Shown here piece after piece: positions 13,201 to 24,713 of a DNA stretch of 64,000 nt. Origin of the DNA: Dicaeum eximium (taxonomy: Eukaryota > Chordata > Aves > Passeriformes > Dicaeidae); contig VWZP01002415.1 of assembly GCA_013396995.1 (NCBI GenBank), forward strand, positions 1,064,411 through 1,128,410. The letters run 5' to 3'. Under the pieces are notes generated by a model. That model saw only the letters and a list, made by a program, of their open reading frames with translations, searched no databases and was not told the origin of the DNA. The position numbers and the translations under genes are program-made. Position 1 is the first letter of the stretch, and every line of letters begins with the position of its first letter.

Positions 13201-14987
13201 GCATTTCTAGGTGATAGCAATACACTCAGTAAAGATTAGAGAAGATGGCAGATATTAAATATAGTTATATATCAGAGGTATACATTAGAATCAAATGTAT
13301 ATTAGGATTCTTTCACACTGCTGAAATTTGAATAAGCCAAATTTCTTTGCTTTTATCACTGTTGTTATGTAGACTGTACACAAGTCTACAAGTCTTTGCT
13401 TAAAGCCCACTGTTTAATTGCTGAATCAGTTTTGAAGACATTGGTAAATAAAGACACACGTATATATATACATACATAAATGTAATGCAAAGATGAGTCT
13501 GTGTTTGGACACACACCCCCTGTATATACTTATCTAAATGTACAAATGCAGGTATGTTACAAATTTAATTTTTAACATTTTCCTAGATATATTAGATATT
13601 TATTTTTCATCAGCAAAGCTCTGGAAAGTATGATATAAAAGGTACATGGTGTTTGAGTATTATATCTAAGAATTTGTTCTTGAAACACTGGGAAAACCTG
13701 CAGTGAAGTTCAAGGTCTTGATATTCCTAAACTTGCATAGAAACTCCCAGCAAGTCTTGGATTTAAAAAAAATGAAGATTTGAAATGAATTATTCTGATC
13801 ATGAGTCAAAAATTGATTGTATGTCTGTATATATATATGTATTCAGAAGGTAAAGTCAAGCTGGGCAGCAAACCCCACTTTTAATAAAAATGGGTTTAAT
13901 ACAGATACTTTCTAGAAATGAAAGCAAGAATGCTGAATGACATTTTGACTCTGAGCAAGGTTAGTTTCATATTTCTTTCCCTATTTTTTCTTTCTTCTCT
14001 TCTTTTTCTTTTCTTTTAATTGCCCTTTCTCTTTGATTCTTCTTTTTTAAAGTTTCCTTTTACAGTCCAGAGAAGTTTTTAGTGGTTTCATTATAATTTC
14101 TGTTTCCCAATGTCTGTATTTTCCTTATTAATCTTCCCTGGATATTTTGCTAGCTGTAAGCAGAGCAGATATAACATAATGTTTCTCAGTATATTTGTTA
14201 CTTTTATTTTATGATATATACCTTCAATATTATTGTACCTTTAAAAGTCAAAATACACAAAAGCTAAGGAAACTGTGGAAATGCCTCTTTCTGAGATAGA
14301 TATGGGTTTAATAGATCCCATTCAAGAATGACTGTTAATTTACATGACCTAACTCTATGGGCAAATTTTTTGAATAGGTTTTTCACTTTCTTAGGTTATT
14401 CACTTTCAAGTTTTACAGCACACATTTATTGGATTGTATTTTCTCAGAGTAGTTGTGGAATGGGCATTATTCCTTATTCCCCCACCCCCTACTCTACTGC
14501 TTTTATTTATATAGAAAGAATATCTTACATTTAAATTACTACTTTAAAATATATTTTCTCCATGTGTGGTTGATATACCAAGCTTTTTAAATGGGGAAAT
14601 AAAAAAAGATATTTGTTATGGGTTTTGATTATCAGTATAGTTAATTCCTTTGCCTAGGACTGATGTGCAAGAAAATCTAGGATTTTTTTAGAAGGAGGAG
14701 GATTCTGGAATTGTGAGAGATACTTTTATTACTCTTTTCTCTGTCATCCTGTGAAGCTACTAAGTGTTCAGAAAGTCTTGTTCCACTTTTGGCAAAATAA
14801 GGAGCAATCCCTCACTTTGAGACCTCACACTGAATCCTAAAATAGTAGTGTCTGGGGAAAAGCACAACTTGGGTGGTGCTGTTTGTTAACACAGCTGATG
14901 AAAACGTGATGATTTGAAAAGTCCATCAAGGTTTTTAAGACATATTACAGAATGGGCTTTCATTGTTTTTCACTGTTTACATATGTG
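10283..14987. other. Intronic or downstream non-coding DNA
   Basis: The segment starts at the GT donor of the 10105-10282 exon. No further exon is supported. A slightly GC-richer patch at 11490-11640 shows no coding frame. A pyrimidine-rich tract lies at about 13978-14050. ATA/TATG runs occur near 13460 and 13830. Confidence 0.5.
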
Positions 14988-15202
14988 ATCATAGAATCGT
15001 AGAATATCCTAAGTTGGAAAGGACACACAAAGGTCATCAAAGTCCAAGCTCTGGCCCTGCACAGGACAGTCCCAGGAGTCACATTATCTACCTGAGAGCA
15101 TTATCCAAACACCTGATGATGTGACCACTTCCCTGGTGGGCATTGTAGTGCCTAAGTGCCCTCTGGGTGAAAAAGCCTTTCCTAATATCTAACCTAAATG
15201 TT
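14988..15202 (-). mobile_element. CR1 LINE 3'-end fragment
   Basis: On the + strand it opens ATCATAGAATCGTAGAAT, the inverted 8-bp tail repeat of CR1. It then runs through 'AAGTTGGAAAGGACACACAAAGGTCATC' and ends near 'TTTCCTAATATCTAACCTAAA', all in CR1 consensus order. The element therefore lies on the - strand and is 5'-truncated to about 215 bp. Confidence 0.88.
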
Positions 15203-15409
15203 ATATCTGATGTTTTCTTTAGCATGGCAATTACTAATTCATGCTATTTTTGTAAAAATAAAAAAATGGTACTTCCTTCAAATATTCTGCTTCTGGGGCC
15301 ATGTTAGCTTTCAATGAAAGTCACGTTAATATAGCCATAACATAAAATGAATACCCTGTTCAGCCAGTTATTGCATCATTATTATTTAGTACAAGTGTAA
15401 AGTTCTTGA

Positions 15410-15455
15410 AATCTCAGCTGAAAATTTTCTAGAATCTCAGCTGAAAATTTTCTAG
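15410..15455. repeat. Perfect 23-bp tandem duplication
   Basis: Two identical back-to-back 23-bp units (15410-15432 and 15433-15455), each starting AATCTCAGCTG and ending TTTTCTAG. The perfect identity suggests a recent slippage or duplication event. Confidence 0.9.
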
Positions 15456-17164
15456 ACTATTTTGACCATTGTGAGTTGTAGGCTCAGAAGGACCATACAT
15501 CTTTCCTGTGGTTTTGTCTGTGCTGTGCATCACTATTCAGTTGTGTATGTGGTTACAGTTAATGTATTCACCCTTCTACCAGGTGAATGCTCCTATGCTT
15601 GAGAAGGGCTCACAAAAAGGCAGAGAATTATGAGCACTCATTAGTTATTACCAATTTATGCTAATATACAAGGAAACTAATCATTTAATCGTTCTGATTG
15701 AAATGATGGGCATGATTCACAGGAGATGTAAATTGGTATAGCCCTATTTAAATCAATGAAACTATACTGATATGTGCCAGCTGAGAATCAGGTCCCTCAT
15801 CTTTATTTGAATAATTTAATGGTAGGCTGACCAGACCATTAGAGAATACAGTTAATAGAACAATCCTGTATTGAAACTGGAATGTAATATTAGATGAATT
15901 TTTAAAAATATTTTTTCCTGTCTATTGTCCTATTTAGTAGACAGGTCTTAGATCAAGTTTAAGCTTTGAAGGTGGTGGTGAATTGGTACATTTAGCAAAC
16001 AATCACAATGTAGAAATATATTAGAAAGTATATTTTCACATTACTGCCAAAACAACCCACTTTTTGATGACTTCTGAAAAAAAGTAAAAATACTCTTTTT
16101 ACCTCTGTTTTCTGTTTGTCCTTAATCTTACCTGGTCTGGTGCTAAAATAGTAAATACAGTGCAAAAGCAAGATGAATGAAAAAGCTAAAATTACTGTGG
16201 TCTTGCTAATGAAGGAACAGTCCCCATGATATATATTACAATCTTTATTGTACCTGACAATATACCTTACAATGACACCTGCCATTGTAAAGAAATAGTA
16301 TAAACATGGGTGCCAGTGTTTCATTTTTTTTGAATGAAAATATCTTAAATAAAATTACGAATTTTCCAACTCTCTCTGGAACTACAACAAATGTTTCTTC
16401 TCAGTTCATATGCCTCTGGGAATGTAGCACTGGAAAATGGTTGCAAAACTCTATTAATTTTCCAGATGCTTAGTACTGGGTTTCTGTCTTACATTTAATG
16501 CCTCACTATTTTTTTCCCTGAAAGGAGAAAAAAAAAGCCAAGATAAATTTGAATTTGGTTTAATTTAAAACTTATTAGTAAGCTAATATATGAATGTCTG
16601 TTTTTTTTATTATTGCCAGAGCTGTTTAGCAAACTGATGTCAATACATTGTATGTGCATATATTACATGGGCTCAATGTATGTGTGGACTGCATGGTGAG
16701 CCACATTATTTATTTCTATCATTTTACTCTGAAAGGTTCATGGTTTCTTCAGAACAGTTTGATTTCAAGAATTTTGATGTCAGGCATTTGAAGTTATACA
16801 GGTTTCTGCATCTTTTAAGTGGTTTCCAGAGACAAAATTGCACTACTGAGATCCAGCTTAGTTTTGTGGCTGCATTGAAAGGCTGCTTTACTTTGTAAAT
16901 TGATGTAATGACATTTAAGTTATGGAACACAGATTTTAAGAGAGAAGTGAGACTAGAAGGAAAAGAAAGGATTGCTTCACTTGAATGGTCATTGCAATGA
17001 TTTTTGTGCTTCACTTAGTTGTTCAACTGTTACAATACTTCTTATTTGTGTAGCATACTTCATTCAATATGGTAAAGGAAATTTGCACAGTATTTTCCTC
17101 AAAATAAAATATCCCAGCAAAACAGAAATTAATCTTTTAATGTGTAAATGCCATTGGAAATTAT
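15456..17164. other. Non-coding DNA between two CR1 fragments
   Basis: The longest frames (15992-16324 on the - strand; 16680-17014 on both strands) show no recognisable family and no splice support. I see no RNA gene or repeat here. Confidence 0.4.
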
Positions 17165-17740
17165 AGTTGATTGAGGTTGGAAGAAATCCCTGGAGGTCAT
17201 CTGGTCCAACCCCTCAGCTCAGGCAGCACCACAGTTGCCCAGGAAGATATTGAATATCTCCAAGAATGGAGATTCCACAACCAGTCTGGGTGGCCTGTGC
17301 CAGTGGTTGGTCACTCTCACAGTGAAAAGAGTGTTTCTTGGTGTTCAGGATGTGTGTGTTTCATTTCAGTTCAGGATGTGCGTCCATTGCTTCTTGTCCT
17401 GTCATGGGGCACCACTGAAAAGAGCCTGATCCCCTCTTTTCCATTTCCCCACTTCACATGTTCCCCCTGAGCCTTCTCTCCTCCAGGCTAAACAGTCCAA
17501 GCTCTTTCAGCCTTTCCTTGTAGGACAAATACCCAGTCCCATCATCTTATTAGTGGTCTTTCACTGCAGGCTGACCAGGAGCTCCACATCTCTCGTGTAC
17601 TGAGGAGCCCAGAACTGCAGCAATCCACTTGTGGACTCACCAGTCTCCTCACCCAGAGTTCTCACTCCTTCTTCCTAATTCTCTTATTCTGTCCAGCAAA
17701 CCAAAGTTTCTTGGCTTTTTCAGCTCTGGTTATCACAGCT
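17165..17740 (-). mobile_element. CR1 LINE fragment, longer 3' portion
   Basis: The + strand reads as the reverse complement of CR1: 'GAGGTTGGAAGAAATCCCTGG' then 'AGGTCATCTGGTCCAACCCC', 'GAATATCTCCAAGAATGGAG', 'GTTTCTTGGTGTTCAG', 'CTTCTTGTCCTGTCATGGG', 'CCTGAGCCTTCTCTCCTCCAGGCTAAACAGTCC' in parts, and 'TGAGGAGCCCAGAACTGCAG'. It includes the 3' UTR and a little of the ORF2 end. The segment before 17465 is compressed relative to the consensus, indicating an internal deletion. The end beyond about 17660 is uncertain. The 99-codon frame at 17171-17470 on the + strand is antisense to the element and not a gene. Confidence 0.9.
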
Positions 17741-20700
17741 ATTCTGTATATTGATAAGATCAATAATTTCAAGGTCACATTATTGCTTTAATAGCAAATG
17801 ATGAAGAATAAAGCACATAAGTCCTGTTTGCTGCTGTTTACAGGGAGACAATGCTAGTGAAAATACAAATCAAAGCAATTTTAAAGAGGAAGTTTGGACA
17901 GTGGTGAGGAGAGATTGCAGCGGTATTGAGAGGGTAATAGAAAAGTTAATGCTTCTTTGGAAATGTTGATTGAAATAATAGTATAAATGTGATGTAACCT
18001 TTTGTTTAATATTAAACTGCATTAAGCTAAGTGGAATTTACAATGATAAGACAGATTTTTTTTTAACTCCTCTGACTTGTGTACTCAGAGAGTTTTCTAT
18101 ATGTGGATTGCGCTTCCTTCCAATCAAAAAGGTTTCCTAATGTAGTGTGACCTGTCAGAGTCTGTATAGACAAAAAGAAGCAACAGGCAAATGAGGATTT
18201 CGCAGGTAGAAGTGCAATAATAGGTAAGGATGAAAATATTTCAGCATCAACAGATATGAAAGTTTTCTAGATAAAAAATCCAGTAATAAATGTAATCTTC
18301 TACACCTTAAATCATTATCATCATCATCACCACCATCATTCTCAATAAGGCTTTTTCAAGAACTTTCTTTGCTATGGAAGATAACAGCCGGATCATCCAG
18401 CATATCTGTGCCAGGGAAGAGGTGATTATGACATGAACACAAAGAAATGTGAGTGTACTTGCAGGTATTACTACTTTTTCTCATGGACTGTGGTAACAAC
18501 TGCTTTGCAGTAGATGACACAGTGCCAGTGTGAATTGAGAGTTTGCCCCCAGGAATATATAGGGCATGTCTGTAGGTATGTAGGAAGAAAAAGAAACAAA
18601 AGAACCAAGAAACCAAAAAGGTTTCCCTTGGCATTGGTTTTCATATGCTGGAATCTTCCTGGAGAGCCTCAACTGGTTTCAGCATCACCTGAGAAAGCTG
18701 TTTTGCAGTCAGAATCAAAACTGTGTTTGTCTTTCTTGGGCATATGTTAGGATCTTCAAAGATTTGCATCATTCCTGATCTGTGTTTCTAATTAGTGTCC
18801 ATGTCTGAGTGTGCGTACTGCAGCATGCACATGCACATTCATACAGGCAAAGAGCACCTGTGTACAGTTTTACTGGCACTTCTTTTTGGGACTAGCACAG
18901 CTTTGTGTGCCCTCTCTACATGTGATTAAATATTAATTAGGCTTCTAATATAAGAAAGTGAGTTCACAGGCCTGAGTGCCACATAAATAATGCATGAGGT
19001 ACCCGAAGGCTCAGCCTGAGAAGCTGATTGGCCACCTTGGATTTGTATAATTATGAAGTTTCATTATTAACAGTGGAAGCAGTGGAGAGATTTGCCTAGC
19101 TTGAGGGACTTTGAAAGCATAAGCTGTCTCATTAGGGAAAAAAGGGAGTAAGGCAAAATATGCAAACTTGTTAGTAAAAAAAAAAAAGGAATAAAATTTA
19201 AGCATAGCTGTTTAACAGGAGTATTTTCTAGGTATATATAAACATTTGTAAGTTTATAAAAAGACTGAAATTCAAATAGGTGAGGTCTATGCTACAACTA
19301 TTTAATGATTTTGTTTGTAAGAGCTCTTGGTTAAAAGCTTTTGTTCTCGGTATAAAACAATTTTTAATATTTTACAGAAAAATCCACAGGTAGCTTAATG
19401 GGTTCTGCAAAGTGAGAGGTACAGAGGTGAAAGAGAATGAACACAGTCCAGGGTTCTTGCTAGAATGTGTGTTGTGCATGCAATTAAATCTCAAGGTCAA
19501 ACAATTTACAGACAATTACTTTTCTAACATCTCCAGAAATGCCTGCTTACACGTCTTTAATTTTAAATGATACTGATATTCCAATTCTCCCCAAAGGTTA
19601 ATGCTGACTAAATCCAGCTGTGACCTGACACGATGCGACAGCACAGTGCCTAATTATCCTCTGGATAGTCATTTACTTTAAACCATTAAAGAAATAGGCT
19701 GAGAGGAAGATTTAGGACCCAGAAAAAATGTTAGCCTGACTTCTTTCTTCTTGAGGATGGGATGGGCTGAAAAATAAAAATAAAAATCTTGCTAAATGTT
19801 AGCCATTTGCTTTGATGGCAGAAAATTGTTCATCCCACTCTGTTTTTTTTACAGGTTAAATTGCTAACTAGTTCATTTTATCCATTGCCTACGGCTGGCG
19901 CTAAATGTCAGTGACAAATTTTGTACTTGTCTTGAAGAATGAATTAAGTTATGCACAAAAGCTATAGTGCTTTTTTTAAGATGAGTGAATTGCAGAGAGG
20001 AAAAAAAAGTTGCTCATTTGAAAAAGGATTATTTCGATTAAAGGCCTTTTCTATTGTAGTGGAAGACAGGTAGTGGTTTAAGATAATTCTGACAGTTACC
20101 TCCCACAGAGGCTGCAGTCCTTTACCAGAAATTTCCTTAAGAGCACTTGCATCAGATTATGCACTATGATTGTTATTGTAAGACAATTTGTGACACTAAA
20201 GGGGGGGAACAATTACAGAAAATGGCAACTTATTCATTAACTAGGGTAAAACTGGTGTTCTTCAGTGAGGTCAGCATTCCGTCACCTTCAGAAAACCTTT
20301 CTATGGTTCATAGCAGTGGCAATTAAAACCCCCCAAAGTACTGTCTGCCAAATATTGGTGAGAAGGAACAGCTCATTCAGAAATTTATATTGAGAAGACC
20401 TGGCACAGTCTTCACAATCCATCTGGTTTTCAGTTGTCTGGCTCTGGTAGCACCCATCATCTCCAAGCGAATCATGTACCTAAGAATGATTGTTACCGTC
20501 AGTGTCTGAAGCTCTGTCCTGGTTTACTATTTGCAAGCTTGGCCTAAGGGAGCTCTGCATGTTTGAATTTTATTTTATTTGATTTTATTTTCATGTGCAT
20601 TCTATCTGTTTATTGAAAATCTAAAGGGAGCTTAAAGTTAAGACTAGATTTTACAGCTATGTCTGTTATAGGGGGGCTTCATTAGAAAGTCTGGATCTCT

Positions 20701-23700
20701 CTCAGACTGCTGAGGTGGCATAACTGATGTTCTGTTATATTTATAGTGTTTAATTTGGGCTATTGACAGTTATTACTACAGGGCAAAAATTATTTTTACT
20801 TTTTTTTTTATATTGTGAAAATGCCTGGTATTTCCAACTGTAAGCAGAATACCATTGTGCTGTGCACTGTAAAAAACTGCAGATTTGAAATAAATGTTTT
20901 TAGTGGCACCCACAGGTTTTGGCAGATACCTTTCTTCTCTCACTGTGTGCATAAATATTTTCACTGATACCAGCTGTAGAAAGTGGTATGGTAAATGCTA
21001 ATCTCAGTACAGTCATAGCAGTCACAAATGGAAGTTAGATCTGTAATTTCAAGTTGAAAGCTGAATGAAAAATCTAGTGATTATGCACTACTGCCCTAAG
21101 CTACTTCTCTCTTTCTTTCTCCTCTACACTCATTCTCAGGCAAAGGGATAAGGTTTCCTCCCCAGGAGAAAGAAAAATACAGATTATCAGTTTTCTGGTG
21201 ATAACAGTGCAACTCCTGAAGACAGTCTGGCTCTAAAAAGCAATACATGCTGGGACACATCTCACCTAACTTTGGATGTAAAAAACATAGATGTCTCAGT
21301 CTGAGCTAGTTATTTTTACCCCTGTTCTACTGAGGAGAGAAACAGGTATGACCAGATGCATTCCATGTAATTTCAGGGTTCTATTTAGGATGAGATGAAT
21401 TGTCCTCTGAAGCTGCTTGGTTCTTTCTGTTAACTTCGAAGAGAAACCCAACTTGGTTGCAGTTTTAGATTCCCACATTTGGGCATCACACTAATGATGA
21501 TTTTCCTGTTCCTTAACTTTTCATCTCTGGCTTGCCTGATTGCTCTTGAAGAATTTATTTCCAATCCATATGCATGAAATAATGTCCCTTAAAATATTTA
21601 TGAAGTGCATTTTAAGCTATTTCTTGGATGTATTTTTTCTATTTGTAAATGCTCACACTTTTGACCTTCCCTTTGATAAGCTAGTTGGAGGACCTTTAGT
21701 CCCATATTTTTGCTTATCTTTAGGATCTTGCATCACTTATGTAGTTTGTTTCTAAGTTTTGCACTTTACACGTTCGTTGCAACACGTTACAAGAGTGGTC
21801 TCACAGAAATTTTGCACACAGAGATACTATTCCTTGCTTCCATTTTGTTCTAGATGAAAATTTTGTTATTGACAAAACACTACATGAAGAAATTAAATTT
21901 TACTGAGATAAATGTTTATAATTTCCTACAATATTGCTTTTCAAAGAAAATGTTAGGGTTTTGCTTCAGTTACCTCTTTTGTTGCATTAGACTACATAAA
22001 TGGCTATATTTGTAACTGTACATTTTGCAGACTGCAGCCCTTCAGCTAAGTGGTTGAGTTACACTCAACCCATTGTTTATCATCCTACAGACCTACTGTA
22101 TTCTGCTTGCTCAACTTCTTGAAAATGATTTCTAAAAATATTGTGATATGTGGCCAACAATTGTTTCTTAACTTGTTTCCTTTGGCATTTACTTAACCCA
22201 GCATTGCATATTGATAATTTGATCTATTTGATGATTTAAAATCTTAATAAAGAAACTATTGCACCTGTCAGTGAGTCAGATTAGCTACAACTTAGTGGCT
22301 TACTCAAATTTAAACATTTTACCTAAGCCATACAGGCAAGCAATTGAATGAGAAAGGCATCTTCAGAGGGCAACCCATCTCACCAACTCCAGTGGAAAAG
22401 CTGATCAAAATTTAAATTAAGAATATGAAAAAAAAAAAAGGTAAAATAACAACAACAACAACAAAGTCTTTTCATATGCAACTTCTCCAGAAGACAAAGA
22501 GTGAAGGTGAAAACAGATGAATTGTAGCAGATCAGTTATATCCCAAAGGTGTGCAAACTGTAGAATGGGCTCTTCCAACAATGCCATGTTTCTCTTCGCT
22601 GCCTTCTCAGCAGGTCTTGGAAACTTATCTTATACTAAATATTTAACATTTGGATGGCAAAATATTCATGGGATGAATATAATTCTGTTTGAAAATGAGT
22701 TACTATGTTTCCTGTTTTATTTGAGAAATGGGCGAATCTTATTTAGGAAAACGTAATGTATTTTAATATGTGAGATATTATGTTCAGTTCTGCAGAGTAA
22801 AAGAAACATTTGAGTTTTATATTTATTCTTAGAATAGAATTCTGGAACTTGCAGCTTTTCCTTATACCCTTTTTTCATGTCTTAATTATTGGATGGTCTC
22901 CTGGTAAATTTTATCTTTTAGTAAAGGTTGTAATTATGTTCAGCTGAAACCTCCAGTTCGGTCTATAGAACTTTTCTGCTGAATCTTGTTATCAGTCCCA
23001 GGACAAAGCTGCAGTGAATCATAGATTATGATCCACAGACCCTGCTTCTGTGAGAGCACTTTTAGGAGTGGGAAGAGACATACTCATTAAGAAAATCTTT
23101 CATTATTGGTACAGCTGTAGTTTTGAGAACCATCTTCCCAGTAATATTATTCCATAAAATAAAGAACTGAGTGTGAATATGTTTTGGTATCAAAATGACT
23201 TAAAATATTTGAAATATTTCCAGTGAATGAATTTCATCTAATTTTTGCAAATGCTGGAGGAATATGTGTTTAGTACTAAGAAGTTCAGAATATACCTCTG
23301 TTTAATTTTATTTTCCTTTAAAAGCTAAATGCATAAGTTAATGTAAAAAGTTCTGTTTCACTAGTTCTGTATAGTAATTTATTCTGTGAGCATTTGGACT
23401 GAAATCAGTGGGAACTTTCGTGGAATAAGTTAAAGCTTTCTGTGAAGGTGGGAAAGAAAATATTCTCCTCACAAACAATACCAAGAAGCAAACAAGGTGT
23501 AAATATATATAGATTCTGGTTAAAATTTAACAGCTAATGAAGCAGGTACAATACAAGGAGGGTGGTGGTGAACAAAGCTCAAATTTCATATTAAAATAAT
23601 TTCTGAGTATGTATTTAATTTCTTTCCTGTAGTGCTATCATTCACTTGTTGAATTCAAGTGTCTGGTAACTTAGAGTATCAGCAATTTTCCTTCCTCTTT

Positions 23701-24570
23701 TTCTGTGAATACTTTTTCTCTCAATAATGAATTAAGGGTATATCCAGGCAGAAGTAAATGGAAAAAAAAAATCCCTTTGGTTACAGAAGGAAAGAACAAT
23801 GCCCTGGCTGCAGGCTCAGGTCCTCCCAACACCCAGTGCAGTGGGACTGAGTCCATGGGATGAGCAGCATCAGGCACTGGTCTGCCTCAGCTGAGAATGC
23901 CTAAGAGGCACATTTGTGACTAAAAATGGTTGTAAGAAAGAGAAAGGATGCTTTGTTGTTTGTCTGGAGGAAGTCAATCTACTTGCTGCTGGCAGTAAGG
24001 TAGTAGAAACCATACAATGTGCAACCATAGAAAGATTAAAAGCCAATCAGTGAGGGTGTTACCTTAATGATCACTAATATGAAATAGATAGTAAAAACCT
24101 TGAACTCTACTGCATCCTCATGCAACAATTTGTGAAATCTGTGCTTCACATATGCAGATTTGAATTCAAAATGGTCCATTTTCTGTTTGAGTTAATAATA
24201 AAATCTTTTAATGTTTCACTGAAGAAAACTTTTCTATGCATAAGAAGAATTCCTTTTGTAGTTTTTTGAAGTGCCCTAGTGATTTGGTATTGTGACAAAC
24301 ATTATGGGATGGGTTGTTTGGTTTTGTTTTGTTTTAGGGTTTTTTGTATATTTGGGGTTCTTTTTTTGTTTGGTTGGTTTTGCTAGGGTTTTTTTTTTCT
24401 GAATGTGAGATATTATGTTTTCACCTGAAAATTCCTAACAACTGAAATGTATCACAGTCATATTGCCAAAAAGCTATTCCAGCATAATTTTCTTTTTTCC
24501 TCCTTTTTAACATTCATTTATCTTGATATTTTCTTAAGTGATGGTTTCAGTCACTTTCAAATTTTTTCTG
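17741..24570. other. Unique-looking non-coding DNA
   Basis: No exon or repeat family is recognised. A short ATC/ACC-repeat tract lies at about 18310-18342. The portion 19540-20060 is less repetitive in base composition, with several TAATTA-like and GC-mixed words, and could be conserved non-coding sequence. A G/T-rich run (TTTTGTTTT-type) lies at 24308-24402. Confidence 0.4.
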
Positions 24571-24669
24571 AATAATAACAATAACAATAACAATAACAAT
24601 AACAATAACAATAACAATAACAATAACAATAACAATAACAACAACAACAACAACAATAACAATAATAAC

Positions 24670-24712
<43 letters not shown>

Positions 24713-24713
24713 G
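24571..24713. repeat. AATAAC / AAC / AAT compound microsatellite
   Basis: About 143 bp of trinucleotide-register repeat: first alternating AAT-AAC (a six-base unit repeated about a dozen times), then AAC units, a mixed stretch, and finally nearly pure AAT units. In one frame it reads as a run of about 50 asparagines, which makes the open frame at 24538-24777 an artefact, not a protein. Confidence 0.97.

Noticed and set aside
17171..17470. A 99-codon + strand open frame
   Set aside because: It is the antisense of a CR1 3' portion, not a host gene.
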